From positions 1 through 64,000 of the forward strand of contig SVFH01000008.1 in the NCBI GenBank assembly GCA_015056945.1: DNA of 64,000 nucleotides. Reading direction: 5' to 3'. A program made the position numbers and the translations under genes. This DNA comes from Lachnospiraceae bacterium. GTDB lineage: Bacteria; Bacillota; Clostridia; Lachnospirales; Lachnospiraceae. The notes under the pieces were generated by a model. The model was given only the letters and a program-made list of their open reading frames with translations, had not been told where the DNA came from and did no database searches. Below are positions 26,342-36,251 of this stretch, piece after piece. The first letter of the stretch is position 1; each line of letters opens with the position of its first letter.

Positions 26342-28369
26342 ATGGATTTAAAGAAAAATCAGGGATTTTCGTTGAAGATGGTTGAATTAAGAGATGCGTA
26401 TATGGTGAATGCATTCCAAAAAGAGGTGCAGTATCTGTGTTCTTTTGACACGGACCGTTTACTTGCGGGATTCCGTGAAACGGCTGGAATTTCCATGCGT
26501 GGTGCACTCCGTTATCCGGGCTGGGAGAGTATGCTGATTGGAGGGCATACGCTGGGACATTTTATGACAGCATGTGTAAAAGCAGCAGAATCTGCGAACT
26601 GCATAGAAGAAGACAGACAGACGCTTACAGCGATTTTACAAAGATTGACGGACGGGCTGGCGGAATGTCAGGAGGCCGGCGGAAACGGCTTTTTATTCGG
26701 AGCACTGATTTTGGATCCCAACAATCCGGAGCAACAGTTTGACATGGTAGAACGGAATCAGACGAACATTATAACTCAGGCATGGGTTCCCTGGTACACG
26801 ATGCATAAAACGATAGAGGGATTGGTGTCTGTATGTCGCATGGAGGATGTCGGGGATTCGGTTTTTGTGATTCGCCAAACGGCGCTAAAGGTTTTACAGC
26901 GTCTCGGAGACTGGGTATATGAAAGATGTGCATCCTGGAGTGAAGAGACACACCGCATTGTGCTTGGTATTGAATACGGCGGTATGAATGACTGTATGTA
27001 TGATGTGTATCTGCTGACCAAAGATGCGAAACATCTGGCGGCAGCAGAGGCTTTTGATGAGGTGGAATTGTTTGAGAAAGTCTGTCGCGCGAAAGCAGGC
27101 GAGAATGTCTTAAACAATCATCATGCCAATACAACGATTCCGAAATTCATGGGTGCGTTAAAAAGATATGTGGTAACGGGAGAAGAAATCTATTACCAAT
27201 ATGCATTGAAGTTCTGGGAACTTGTGACGGGACATCATACGTATGTGACGGGTGGCAACAGTGAATGGGAGCATTTCGGCGAGGATGATGTGCTGGATGG
27301 CGAACGCACCAATTGCAACTGTGAGACCTGTAATTCATATAATATGTTAAAAATGACGAAATTATTCTTTGAAATATCCGGAGATGTCAGATTTGCGGAC
27401 TGGTATGAGAAAACGTTGATTAACTCTGTTCTTTCTTCCCAGAACCCGAAGACCGGAATGACGACGTATTTTCAGCCAATGGCGAGCGGATATCATAAGG
27501 TTTACGGTGAGCCTTTTACGAAGTTCTGGTGTTGCACCGGAACCGGTATGGAGAATTTTACGAAGTTGCAGGAAAGCTTCTTTTTCCGGAAGGGAAATTG
27601 CCTGATTGTGAATCAGTATTTTTCGTCTGCTGTCCGATTCGCAAAAGCAAATTTTGAACTGGAAGCTGATTTGCTGCAGGGCGAAACGGTAACAATGAAG
27701 ATTGGTGATGGTTTTGAAGGTGATATATGTTTCAGACTTCCTGTTTGGCTTGCAAAAGAAGCATATTTGGAAGAGGATGCAGAGATTTGTATAGAAGGCG
27801 GCTATATGCTTGTCAAAGGTCCTTTTGCCGCAGGAAGTGAGTTGCATCTGCACCTCCCCATGACGGTGCAGGCGCATGCTTTGCCGGATGGAGGCAATAC
27901 GTATGCTTTTACCTACGGACCATTTGTGCTAAGCGCGTTACTGGGAACTGCGGATTTGCAGGAAGGTGTAACAGGCGTTGATGTTACGGTATCACAGAAC
28001 CGTCTTATTGAAACGGATTTTCTGCCTTCCGGAACAGACCGGATTACAATCAAAGAAGGCGATGTGCAGTCTTTTATTGATGATATTTCAAGTAACCTGG
28101 TAAGAAGCAAGGATGCGTTCCTTTTGAGAAAAACAGATGCCGGCTTGCAATTTGTGCCGCATTTTTCACAGCATAAAGAGCGTTATGGAATTTACTTCCG
28201 TTTTGTTTCAAAGGATGATATGCAGTTTGATGATGAAGAAGAAAGACGAGTAATCGATACGGTTCGGCCGGGCTACGGACAGTATGAGAATGATGCATTT
28301 CATTCCATGAAGGAGTCGGGAACAGGGTCCGTTGGTAAAACGCAGTGTGTAATTTCCTCTATACATTAG
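26342..28369 (+). CDS. GH127-family beta-L-arabinofuranosidase-like glycosidase
   Basis: A 675-residue cytosolic enzyme (no signal peptide) with an (alpha/alpha)6 barrel then beta domains. Family motifs: GHTLGHFM near residue 70, NNHHANTTIPKF, the zinc-cysteine segments NCNCETCNSYNMLK and FWCCTGTGMEN. In the characterised GH127 enzyme HypBA1 one Glu and three Cys form the zinc site, with a Cys as nucleophile; the matching Cys residues are present. The substrate is likely a beta-L-arabinofuranoside released from plant glycoproteins, though related families differ. GGAGG lies 7 bases before ATG 26342. No transporter is adjacent. Confidence 0.9.
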   Translation: MDLKKNQGFSLKMVELRDAYMVNAFQKEVQYLCSFDTDRLLAGFRETAGISMRGALRYPGWESMLIGGHTLGHFMTACVKAAESANCIEEDRQTLTAILQRLTDGLAECQEAGGNGFLFGALILDPNNPEQQFDMVERNQTNIITQAWVPWYTMHKTIEGLVSVCRMEDVGDSVFVIRQTALKVLQRLGDWVYERCASWSEETHRIVLGIEYGGMNDCMYDVYLLTKDAKHLAAAEAFDEVELFEKVCRAKAGENVLNNHHANTTIPKFMGALKRYVVTGEEIYYQYALKFWELVTGHHTYVTGGNSEWEHFGEDDVLDGERTNCNCETCNSYNMLKMTKLFFEISGDVRFADWYEKTLINSVLSSQNPKTGMTTYFQPMASGYHKVYGEPFTKFWCCTGTGMENFTKLQESFFFRKGNCLIVNQYFSSAVRFAKANFELEADLLQGETVTMKIGDGFEGDICFRLPVWLAKEAYLEEDAEICIEGGYMLVKGPFAAGSELHLHLPMTVQAHALPDGGNTYAFTYGPFVLSALLGTADLQEGVTGVDVTVSQNRLIETDFLPSGTDRITIKEGDVQSFIDDISSNLVRSKDAFLLRKTDAGLQFVPHFSQHKERYGIYFRFVSKDDMQFDDEEERRVIDTVRPGYGQYENDAFHSMKESGTGSVGKTQCVISSIH

Positions 28370-28392
28370 CGTAAGATGCGATAAAAAAGCTA

Positions 28393-28421
28393 TAGCACTT
28401 CACGGACAAAGATGATATAAT
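28393..28421 (+). promoter_or_regulatory. Probable promoter of gdpP-rplI-dnaB
   Basis: An extended -10, TGATATAAT (TATAAT at 28416-28421), with a poor -35 (TAGCAC). It lies 70 bases before the gdpP ATG. Confidence 0.5.
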
Positions 28422-28489
28422 CAAATCGGTGAACTTTTTTTGTGTGATTTTAAGTAATACGTCGCAAGGCGGTAAATAAGAGGGATGGT

Positions 28490-30535
28490 ATGGCAAAGAA
28501 GGTTAAAGTGAAAGGAAAGTTCAGACAACTTTTACATCTGCTTTTGATGTTCGGGGCATTGCTTGGTATTTTGGATGCCTGGATATATTTTTATGATTAT
28601 CGTGCAGGTATCATTATTTCGGTATTTTTGCTGATTTATTTTGTCGGTATTATTTTACTGTGGATATACAGCAAACAGTATCTTGTAGAAGAACTTGTAA
28701 GTTTTGCAACGGAGTATGGTCAGGTGCAAAGCCGTCTTTTACGGGATTTGGAATTGCCGCATGCACTGCTTGACCAGAACGGCAGAGTTATCTGGTTCAA
28801 TTCTGAATTTGAACGCCTGCTTCAGGATAAGAACCCGAAACATAAGGTGATTGGAAATATTTTCAAGGAACTGACGCAGGACAAATATCCGCGTGAGGAA
28901 CAGGAGAATCAAGTAGATATCGTTTACGGTGAGTGCGAATTCAAAGCAAAGATGAAGCGCATCAACTTAAGCGGAATGTTACAAAACAGTGATCTTGTGA
29001 ATGTGGAAGCAGAACAGAATTGCTTAATCGGACTCTATCTGTTTGATGAAACAGCTCTGAAAATTGCGTTGCGTGAGAACGATGACCAAAGTCTTGCGGT
29101 AGGATTGATTTATCTTGATAATTATGAAGAAGCACTTGAGGCGGTTGAGGATGTGCGTCGTTCTCTTTTACTTGCATTGATTGACCGTAAAATTAACAAA
29201 TACATTGCTTCTGTTGACGGTATTGTGCGTAAGCTGGAGAAAGATAAGTATATGGTGATTCTTCGAAAGAAAGCTGTAACCCAGTTGCGCGAGAATAAGT
29301 TTGAAATTCTGGAAGATGTTAAGACTGTTAATATCGGAAACGAAATTGCGGTAACGTTAAGTATCGGTATCGGTCTCGGTGGTTTGACATACAGTCAGAA
29401 CTCTGAATTTGCAAGAGCATCTTTGGACCTTGCGCTCGGCCGTGGCGGTGACCAGGCAGTAGTTAAAATGCCGGGAAGCATCCAGTATTATGGTGGTAAG
29501 AGCCAGCAGTTAGAGAAGAGTACAAGGGTGAAGGCACGTGTGAAAGCACAGGCGTTGCAGGAAATCCTTTCGACCAAAGATCAGGTTTTTGTTATGGGAC
29601 ATCGCATTTCTGACGTTGACAGCTTTGGCGCAGCGGTTGGTATCGGTGTGATTGCCAAGTCCATGCAGCGTAAAGCGCATATTGTTATGGATACGGTGAC
29701 ATCATCGTTGAAGCCTATTGTGGATTTGTACAAAAAATCACAGGATTTCGAAGAGGACAGTATTGTATCAAGTACGAGAGCACTTGAAATTGTTGGAAAT
29801 AACGCGGTTCTTGTTGTCGTGGATATTAACAGACCTTCCATTACAGAGTGTCCGGATTTATTGAAGTGCTGTAAGGCAATTGTTGTGCTTGACCATCATC
29901 GTCAGGGTAGTGAAGCGATTGAGAATGCAACCCTTTCCTATGTAGAGCCGTATGCATCATCTGCATGTGAAATGGTAGCGGAAATTTTGCAGTATGTGGA
30001 TACCGGTGCGAAGTTACGCGGCGTTGAAGCGGATTGCATGTATTCCGGTATTGTGGTAGATACGAATAATTTCATGACAAAGACAGGTGTGCGTACTTTT
30101 GAGGCGGCAGCATATCTTAGACGTAGCGGTGCGGATGTGACACGTGTGCGTAAGCTGTTCCGCGAAGACGCTTCCGAATACATGGCGAAAGCCAAAACCA
30201 TTCGTGATTCCATGATTTATCGTAATGATTATGCGATTTCCATTTGTGACGCGACGGATTGTCAGAGCCCTACGATTGTTGCGGCACAGGCAGCAAATGA
30301 GTTGCTTAATATTAAGGGTGTAAAGGCAAGCTTTGTCTTTACCGAATATCAGAATAAAGTACATTTGAGTGCGCGTTCCATTGATGAATTGAATGTACAG
30401 GTTGTAGCAGAGAAATTAGGCGGTGGCGGCCATATGAACGTTGCCGGTGCACAATTTGAAAATATCACTGTGGAAGCAGCAGTGAAATTGTTACAGGATG
30501 CGATTGATGAAATGATAGAGAACGGCGATATTTAG
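28490..30535 (+). CDS. gdpP: Cyclic di-AMP phosphodiesterase, GdpP/YybT family
   Basis: A 681-residue membrane enzyme that hydrolyses c-di-AMP to pApA, affecting potassium balance and wall stress. Two transmembrane helices (about residues 13-31 and 38-58), a PAS-like sensor (about 80-170), a degenerate GGDEF domain (about 180-310) and a DHH/DHHA1 phosphodiesterase domain (from about 355). Metal ligands are visible in MGHRISDVDSFG, VVDINRP and VVLDHHRQG, and the GGGGHMNVAGAQF substrate motif is intact. Gene order gdpP-rplI-dnaB is the classical Firmicutes arrangement. Confidence 0.95.
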   Translation: MAKKVKVKGKFRQLLHLLLMFGALLGILDAWIYFYDYRAGIIISVFLLIYFVGIILLWIYSKQYLVEELVSFATEYGQVQSRLLRDLELPHALLDQNGRVIWFNSEFERLLQDKNPKHKVIGNIFKELTQDKYPREEQENQVDIVYGECEFKAKMKRINLSGMLQNSDLVNVEAEQNCLIGLYLFDETALKIALRENDDQSLAVGLIYLDNYEEALEAVEDVRRSLLLALIDRKINKYIASVDGIVRKLEKDKYMVILRKKAVTQLRENKFEILEDVKTVNIGNEIAVTLSIGIGLGGLTYSQNSEFARASLDLALGRGGDQAVVKMPGSIQYYGGKSQQLEKSTRVKARVKAQALQEILSTKDQVFVMGHRISDVDSFGAAVGIGVIAKSMQRKAHIVMDTVTSSLKPIVDLYKKSQDFEEDSIVSSTRALEIVGNNAVLVVVDINRPSITECPDLLKCCKAIVVLDHHRQGSEAIENATLSYVEPYASSACEMVAEILQYVDTGAKLRGVEADCMYSGIVVDTNNFMTKTGVRTFEAAAYLRRSGADVTRVRKLFREDASEYMAKAKTIRDSMIYRNDYAISICDATDCQSPTIVAAQAANELLNIKGVKASFVFTEYQNKVHLSARSIDELNVQVVAEKLGGGGHMNVAGAQFENITVEAAVKLLQDAIDEMIENGDI

Positions 30536-30559
30536 TGCCGGAGTTGAAGGAGAATTGAA

Positions 30560-31009
30560 ATGAAAGTTATTTTATTACAGGATGTGAAAGCACTTGGGAA
30601 AAAAGGTGAAATGGTAGAAGTAAGTGACGGATACGCAAGAAACTTTATTTTACCAAAGAAGGTAGGAATAGAAGCAAACGGTGCAAATTTAAATGATTTA
30701 AAGCTTCAGAAAGCCAATGAAGAAAAAGTGGCCAAAGAACAGCTGGAAGCCGCACAGGAAATGGCAAAGAAGTTAGATGAAATGAAGGTTGTGCTTCGTA
30801 TTAAAACCGGTGAAGGCGGAAGAACATTTGGCGCGATTACCGGCAAAGAAATTTCCAAAGCATTGGAAGACCAGTATAAAACAAAAATTGACAAGAAAAA
30901 AATTCAGTTGAATGATTCTATCAAAAGTGTAGGAGCCTTTGATGTGGCAATCAAATTACATCCGAAGGTAACCGGTCAGTTGAAGGTTTGTGTAGAACCG
31001 GAGAATTAA
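30560..31009 (+). CDS. rplI: 50S ribosomal protein L9
   Basis: A 149-residue two-domain 23S rRNA-binding protein. The N-terminal globular part MKVILLQDVKALGKKGEMVEVSDGYARNFILPK is a near-ideal family match; the long central helix (about 45-75) and C-terminal domain (KTGEGGRTFGAIT) follow. It lies 24 bases after gdpP and 37 before dnaB, clearly one operon. Confidence 0.97.
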   Translation: MKVILLQDVKALGKKGEMVEVSDGYARNFILPKKVGIEANGANLNDLKLQKANEEKVAKEQLEAAQEMAKKLDEMKVVLRIKTGEGGRTFGAITGKEISKALEDQYKTKIDKKKIQLNDSIKSVGAFDVAIKLHPKVTGQLKVCVEPEN

Positions 31010-31046
31010 TCAGACACAGAAACTGCAAAGAAAGTAGATTGAAACT

Positions 31047-32375
31047 ATGGATGAAGCAATAATCAAACGCATTCTTCCGCATTCTACTGCAGCGGAGCAA
31101 TCCGTACTCGGGTCCATGATTATGGATCAGCAGGCGATTGTGACAGCTTCGGAGATTATTACGGGGGATGAGTTTTATAATAAACAATATGGTGTCATTT
31201 TTAATGCCATTGTAGAATTGAATAATTCCGCACGTTCCGTAGATTTGGTGACACTTCAGGATAAGCTGAAAGAAAAAGATGTACCCGCGGAGGTGAGCAG
31301 CCTGGAATATGTCCGTGATTTTATTACTGCGGTACCGACCTCTGCAAATGTAAAGCACTATGCGCAAATTGTGCATGAGAAGGCAGTACTTCGTAAATTA
31401 ATCCGAACAACCGAGGAGATAACGGATACCTGCTATGCGGGAAAAGAAGAAGTGGAAGACATCCTTGATATGACCGAAAAGAAGGTTTTTGAGGTTGTAC
31501 AGCGCCGCGACAGTTCTGACTTTGTCCCGATTAAAAGAGTTGTTATGAACGCGCTTGATATGATTGAAGCAGCAGCCAAAACGTCAGGTTCCATTACGGG
31601 TATCCCGACCGGATTTGCTGATTTGGATTATTCCACGGCAGGTTTTCAGCCGTCTGATTTGATTCTGATTGCGGCGCGTCCGTCTATGGGTAAAACAGCA
31701 TTTGCTTTGAATATTGCTTTGAATTCTGCATTAAAAAGTGGCAAATGTGTAGCTCTTTTTAGTCTGGAAATGTCAAAGGAACAGTTGGTTAACCGTTTGT
31801 TTGCCATGGAGTCTATGGTTAGTTCGCAGAATATCAGAACCGGTAATTTGAGTGACAAAGAATGGGAGAAACTGATTGAAGGTGCAACTGCAGTTGGTAA
31901 TTCCAGAATCATTATTGATGATACCGGTAGTATCAGTATTTCGGAATTGCGTTCGAAGTGTCGTAAGTTTAAGCTGGAACATGGTCTGGATATGATTATG
32001 ATTGACTACCTGCAGTTGATGACAGGTAACGGTAAGACAGATTCCAGACAGCAGGAAATTTCTGATATTTCACGTTCGCTGAAATCATTGGCAAGGGAGT
32101 TAAATGTGCCGGTTGTTGCGCTTTCGCAGTTGAGCCGAAAGGTAGAAGAGCGAAATGACCACAGACCGATGCTTTCTGACTTACGTGAATCCGGTGCGAT
32201 TGAGCAGGATGCCGACGTGGTTATGTTTATTTACCGAGACGATTATTATAATAAAGATACAGATAAGAAAGGTGTTGCCGAAATCATCATCGCAAAGCAA
32301 AGAAACGGCCCGATTGGAACCGTTGAACTGGCATGGCTTCCTGACTACACCCAGTTTAAAAACCTTGCAAAATAA
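31047..32375 (+). CDS. dnaB: Replicative DNA helicase
   Basis: A 442-residue hexameric helicase that unwinds the replication fork (called DnaC in Bacillus). The N-terminal domain begins with LPHSTAAEQSVLGSMI, the linker helix is around 155-180, and the RecA-like domain has Walker A ARPSMGKTAFALN, Walker B MIMIDYLQLM and the arginine-finger segment SDLRESGAIEQDADVVMF. No intein is present. Repeat B copy 3 begins 23 bases after the stop. Confidence 0.97.
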   Translation: MDEAIIKRILPHSTAAEQSVLGSMIMDQQAIVTASEIITGDEFYNKQYGVIFNAIVELNNSARSVDLVTLQDKLKEKDVPAEVSSLEYVRDFITAVPTSANVKHYAQIVHEKAVLRKLIRTTEEITDTCYAGKEEVEDILDMTEKKVFEVVQRRDSSDFVPIKRVVMNALDMIEAAAKTSGSITGIPTGFADLDYSTAGFQPSDLILIAARPSMGKTAFALNIALNSALKSGKCVALFSLEMSKEQLVNRLFAMESMVSSQNIRTGNLSDKEWEKLIEGATAVGNSRIIIDDTGSISISELRSKCRKFKLEHGLDMIMIDYLQLMTGNGKTDSRQQEISDISRSLKSLARELNVPVVALSQLSRKVEERNDHRPMLSDLRESGAIEQDADVVMFIYRDDYYNKDTDKKGVAEIIIAKQRNGPIGTVELAWLPDYTQFKNLAK

Positions 32376-32398
32376 GAAGGATATCTCAAATTTTCCGG

Positions 32399-32547
32399 GA
32401 TTGCTTCGCGCAATGCACTCTCGCAATCCTACACAAAATTCGCATATCACGGAACTGTCGTTCCGTTTTTATGCGAATTTTTTAGTATGTTCCAAAGTCA
32501 CAAAACAGTCTATGTGCAAGCACATATAGTTTTATGACCTTGGGACA
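32399..32547 (-). repeat. Dispersed structured repeat B, copy 3 (reverse orientation)
   Basis: On the minus strand: the long hairpin GTCATAAAACTATATGTGC with GCACATAGACTGTTTTGTGAC, the second hairpin with AAATTCGCATA / TATGCGAATTT and an inner CGGAAC / GTTCCG, and the GTAG-footed GATTGC / GCAATC. The inner stem of hairpin 2 is GCGAAGC in copy 2 but CGGAAC here, yet stays paired. It sits between the dnaB stop and the ferredoxin terminator. Confidence 0.82.
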
Positions 32548-32552
32548 TTTGA

Positions 32553-32587
32553 ATCAAAAAAATAAAGAGCCCGCTCATGGACTCTTT
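32553..32587 (-). terminator. Terminator for the ferredoxin transcript
   Basis: AAAGAGCCC / GGACTCTTT with a 6-base loop; on the minus strand it is followed by a T-run. It may also end dnaB transcription on the plus strand, though its T-run there is poor. Confidence 0.65.
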
Positions 32588-32613
32588 ACTCTTTACTCAT
32601 ATAAATGAAATTA

Positions 32614-32784
32614 TTATGCTTCAGAAATAGCTTCTGCAGGGCAAACATCTGCACAACTTCCGCAGTCAACACAAACATCAGCATTGATTTCGTACTTATC
32701 TGCACCTTCAGAGATAGCTTCTGCAGGACACTGAGCTGCGCATGCGCCACACTGTACACAAGAATCACCAATTACGTATGCCAT
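32614..32784 (-). CDS. 2[4Fe-4S] ferredoxin
   Basis: A 56-residue clostridial-type ferredoxin, MAYVIGDSCVQCGACAAQCP..., with two CxxCxxCxxxCP cluster-binding motifs (CVQCGACAAQCP and CVDCGSCADVCP). It carries low-potential electrons in fermentation. I chose the start at 32784 because GGAGGGAA lies directly upstream; an in-frame start 8 codons earlier would place the ribosome site inside the gene. It has its own promoter (minus strand, TTGCTT then TAGAAT at about 32867-32839) and lies next to pflA but is a separate transcript. Confidence 0.93.
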   Translation of the reverse strand: MAYVIGDSCVQCGACAAQCPAEAISEGADKYEINADVCVDCGSCADVCPAEAISEA

Positions 32785-32838
32785 TATAGTTCCCTCCTTG
32801 ATAATCATAGAAATACAAACTTTATTAAGTTCATACTT

Positions 32839-32867
32839 ATTCTATAACAAATTTCGTGGATAAGCAA
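32839..32867 (-). promoter_or_regulatory. Promoter of the ferredoxin gene
   Basis: On the minus strand TTGCTT (32867-32862), 17-base spacer, TAGAAT (32844-32839). Placed between the pflA stop and the ferredoxin start. Confidence 0.5.
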
Positions 32868-32875
32868 GTAAAAAC

Positions 32876-33613
32876 TTACGATTGGCAGGAAAATCCTTTC
32901 ATGATTTGCTTTTTTTTGACAAGAACCAATTCCTTGTCAGCGGCAGGAATGTCTTTTAACGGATATGAAATGCCGAGTCTTTCGTATTTCGGAACCCCCA
33001 TGGTGTGATAGGGTAAAACATCCAGTGTTTCAAGATTCTTGAGTGTGGAAAGGAATTTGCCGAGTTCAAATAAATCATTATCATCATCGGTAATACCGGG
33101 GACAAGGACGTGGCGTACCCAGAGCTTAACACCTTGTTCGTCCATGAAACGTGCGAACTGCAGAATGTTTCTGTTATCTTGTCCGGTTAGTTTCTTGTGT
33201 TTAACAGGGTCAATTTCCTTAATGTCCAACATGCATAAATCCGTTACCTGAGCAAGTTTTTGATATTTGGATATATCTGATTTATCCGGGTCAAAACAAA
33301 TGCCTGATGTGTCGAGACAAGTGTGTATTCCGGCTTTTTGAAAGGTTTCAAAAAGAGATATCAGGAAATCAAGTTGTAAGAGAGGTTCGCCGCCTGTGGC
33401 AGTAATTCCTCCGGATTCATAAAAGCATTGGTTTCTGTCAAATTTTTCTTTGATTTCTTCCACTGTCATTTCGGTAAACTGATCTGTGGCCCATGTGTCA
33501 GGATTGTGACAATATGCGCAACGCATGGGACATCCGTGAAAGAAGACGACCAGGCGAATGCCCGGTCCGTCTACAGCGCCGAAACTCTCAATGGAGTAAA
33601 TACGGCCCTTCAT
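32876..33613 (-). CDS. pflA: Pyruvate formate-lyase activating enzyme
   Basis: A 245-residue radical SAM enzyme that installs the glycyl radical on PflB. The motif GPGIRLVVFFHGCPMRCAYCHNPDTW includes the CxxxCxxC cluster site; GGEPLLQLDFL and a C-terminal LPYHTMGVPKYERL are typical. Its ATG overlaps the pflB stop codon by one base (TAATG), so translation is coupled and the pair is one operon. Confidence 0.96.
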   Translation of the reverse strand: MKGRIYSIESFGAVDGPGIRLVVFFHGCPMRCAYCHNPDTWATDQFTEMTVEEIKEKFDRNQCFYESGGITATGGEPLLQLDFLISLFETFQKAGIHTCLDTSGICFDPDKSDISKYQKLAQVTDLCMLDIKEIDPVKHKKLTGQDNRNILQFARFMDEQGVKLWVRHVLVPGITDDDNDLFELGKFLSTLKNLETLDVLPYHTMGVPKYERLGISYPLKDIPAADKELVLVKKKQIMKGFSCQS

Positions 33614-35922
33614 TATAATGACTCATGGAACGTACGAGAAATAACGTCCATCTGCTGTTCTTTGCTTAATTTGATAAAATTAACCGCATAACCGGATACA
33701 CGAATGGTAAGCTGAGGATAGTTTTCAGGATGCTCCATGGCATCAAGAAGTGTTTCGCGGTTTAATACGTTAACATTCAGGTGATGTCCGCCCTTGGTTA
33801 CATAGCCGTCAAGGAGAGCTACAAGGTTATCCACCTGGAATTTGCTCGGAGTACCTGGAACATAAACCGTATCCTGATTTTTCGCTACGGAATCCTTGCT
33901 GATGCTTTCTGCAAAGATTTCATCGCTTTTACCAAGTGCGGAAGGAAGGATGCTGAAGGTATTGGAAATACCGTCCTGCGCATCTTTGTAAGGTAACTTG
34001 GATACAGAAGCCAATGAGGAAACTGCACCGGAAGTATCGCGGCCGTGCATGGGATTTGCACCGGGCGCAAAAGGAACACCTGCTTTACGTCCGTCCGGAG
34101 TTGCACCGGTGTTTTTACCATATACAACATTTGAAGTAATGGTAAGAACGGATGTAGTAGGAATACTGGAACGATACGTGTGGTGTCTTCTGATCATATT
34201 CATGAAAGTAGTAACGATTTCTTTCGCGATATCGTCTACTCTGTCATCATCGTTTCCGTATTTCGGGAAATCGCCGGTAATCTTAAAGTCTACAATGATA
34301 TTTTCTTCATCGCGGATTGGCTCAACCTTGGCATACTTGATTGCAGAAAGGGAATCCGCAACAACTGAAAGGCCTGCAATACCGGTTGCAAAAAATCTGG
34401 TTACATCTCTGTCATGAAGTGCCATCTGAGCACTTTCGTAGTTATACTTATCATGCATATAGTGAATGATGTTAAGCGTATTGACATAAACACCTGCGAG
34501 CCATTCCATCATGAATAAGAAACTGTCCATTACGGTATTATAATCAAGCACATCCCCCTGATAGCGTCTGCATGCGGAAGGTCCGACCTGCTTGCGCGTG
34601 ATTTCGTCCACACCACCGTTTAAGGAGTAAAGCAAACATTTCGCAAGGTTTGCTCTGGCACCGAAGAACTGCATTTCTTTACCGACTCTCATGGAGGATA
34701 CGCAACAAGCAATGGCATAGTCGTCACCACGATTTACACGCATCAAATCATCATTCTCATACTGGATAGCAGAAGTCTGTATTGAAAGCTTTGCACAGTA
34801 TTTCTTAAATCCAAGGGGAAGGCGTCTGGACCAGAGAATGGTTAAGTTGGGTTCGGGTGCAGGTCCAAGATTCTCTAATGTGTGCAGATAGCGGAATGCC
34901 ATCTTTGTTACCATATGACGTCCGTCAATGCCGACACCGCCGATGGATTCCGTAGCCCAAACCGGGTCACCGGAGAATAACTCATTGTACTGCGGTGTAC
35001 GTGCAAATTTCACCAGACGTAATTTCATAATAAAGTGATCAACAAATTCCTGTATTTCTTTCTCGGTAAAAGTACCGCGCTCAAGGTCTCTTTGTGCGTA
35101 AATATCAAGGAAAGTTGTGGTACGTCCGACACTCATGGCAGCGCCGTTTTGCTCCTTGATTGCTGCAAGGTAACCAAAGTAAACTGCCTGAATCGCTTCT
35201 TTGACATTATTTGCAGGGGTTGAAATATCGCATCCGTAAGAGGCAGCAAGTTCTTTCATGGCCTCAAGGGAGTGAATCTGGTTGGTAAGCTCTTCGCGCA
35301 GACGAATGACATCGTCTGTCATAACGTGTCCGCAGGAAAACTTTTGCTTGTTTTTATCTTCGATTAATCTGTCGATTCCGTATAAGGCAATTCGACGATA
35401 GTCACCGATGATACGTCCGCGTCCGTACGCGTCGGGAAGACCGGTGATAATATGACTGGAACGGCAGGCACGCATTTCGGTGGAATAAGCATCGAAACAA
35501 CCTGCGTTGTGTGTTTTACGATAATAAGTAAAGAAATCCTTTACTTCAGGGTTGATTTTATATCCGTGATCGAGGCATGCTTTCTCTGCCATACGGATTC
35601 CGCCGAACGGATGAAGAGGGCGCTTGAAGGGCAAATCAGTCTGAAAACCATAGATGGTCTCCTTATCTTTATCGATATATCCCGGCCCATGTGAAGTAAT
35701 TGTGGAAACTACGCGGGTATCCATTGCAAGAACACCGCCTTCGTCTAATTCCATTTTGGATAAATGGAGTACCTCATCCCATAAATCAAGTGTGTTCTGT
35801 GTAGGGCCTTCCAGAAATTCTTCGTCTCCGTCATACGGTGTATAATTCTCTAAAATAAAGTCACGGACGTTAATCTCCGTCTGCCATTTTTTTCCTTTGA
35901 AATTTTCCCATTCCGCTCTCAT
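33613..35922 (-). CDS. pflB: Formate C-acetyltransferase (pyruvate formate-lyase)
   Basis: A 769-residue glycyl radical enzyme converting pyruvate and CoA to acetyl-CoA and formate in anaerobic sugar fermentation. The catalytic cysteine pair is in [10 protein letters not shown] and the radical glycine is near residue 744 in [11 protein letters not shown] chose the start at 35922 ([13 protein letters not shown]) because AAGGAGAAAG lies directly upstream; a frame reaching 35991 has no ribosome site. Full length compared with E. coli PflB (760). It is oxygen-sensitive, which fits a strict anaerobe. Confidence 0.97.
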   Translation of the reverse strand: MRAEWENFKGKKWQTEINVRDFILENYTPYDGDEEFLEGPTQNTLDLWDEVLHLSKMELDEGGVLAMDTRVVSTITSHGPGYIDKDKETIYGFQTDLPFKRPLHPFGGIRMAEKACLDHGYKINPEVKDFFTYYRKTHNAGCFDAYSTEMRACRSSHIITGLPDAYGRGRIIGDYRRIALYGIDRLIEDKNKQKFSCGHVMTDDVIRLREELTNQIHSLEAMKELAASYGCDISTPANNVKEAIQAVYFGYLAAIKEQNGAAMSVGRTTTFLDIYAQRDLERGTFTEKEIQEFVDHFIMKLRLVKFARTPQYNELFSGDPVWATESIGGVGIDGRHMVTKMAFRYLHTLENLGPAPEPNLTILWSRRLPLGFKKYCAKLSIQTSAIQYENDDLMRVNRGDDYAIACCVSSMRVGKEMQFFGARANLAKCLLYSLNGGVDEITRKQVGPSACRRYQGDVLDYNTVMDSFLFMMEWLAGVYVNTLNIIHYMHDKYNYESAQMALHDRDVTRFFATGIAGLSVVADSLSAIKYAKVEPIRDEENIIVDFKITGDFPKYGNDDDRVDDIAKEIVTTFMNMIRRHHTYRSSIPTTSVLTITSNVVYGKNTGATPDGRKAGVPFAPGANPMHGRDTSGAVSSLASVSKLPYKDAQDGISNTFSILPSALGKSDEIFAESISKDSVAKNQDTVYVPGTPSKFQVDNLVALLDGYVTKGGHHLNVNVLNRETLLDAMEHPENYPQLTIRVSGYAVNFIKLSKEQQMDVISRTFHESL

Positions 35923-36063
35923 TTTCTTTCTCCTTGTTTCTTTGTGGACATTTGAAAATGTCTTTTCATTGAGTATGTCCTGTTTTGGCAAATTACATTC
36001 GCATAGACTTTGATATGTGCAAACTCAACATTGAAACATATCACAATTGATATATATGTATTC

Positions 36064-36092
36064 ATTATAAAAAAGGGAATATTTTTCGTCAA
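36064..36092 (-). promoter_or_regulatory. Promoter of pflB-pflA
   Basis: On the minus strand TTGACG (36092-36087), 17-base spacer, TATAAT (36069-36064). The expected leader is about 135 bases and contains TTGTGATATGTTTCAA at about 36045-36030, loosely like a redox (Rex) operator; that last point is weak. The rest of the 330-base divergent gap holds the opposite promoter at 36197-36225. Confidence 0.75.
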
Positions 36093-36196
36093 GATACAGA
36101 ATGCCTAGCAAAAAAGAAAAAAAGATGCCTTAATTCTCCCTTTTTCATAAAAGAATAAAAGAAAGAGAACAGAAACGTATTTTGGGTCTTCGTATC

Positions 36197-36225
36197 TTGA
36201 AAAAAAGTACGGAAAAAAGTATAGT
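36197..36225 (+). promoter_or_regulatory. Promoter of the sugar-sensing operon
   Basis: TTGAAA (36197-36202), 17-base spacer, TATAGT (36220-36225), 27 bases before the ATG of the anchored binding protein. Confidence 0.75.
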
Positions 36226-36251
36226 GAATAATAGAGAAAGAAGGGAAAGAC

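Noticed and set aside
32155-32529. Frame overlapping the dnaB end and running into repeat B
   Set aside because: It is in the wrong frame within dnaB and ends in the repeat.
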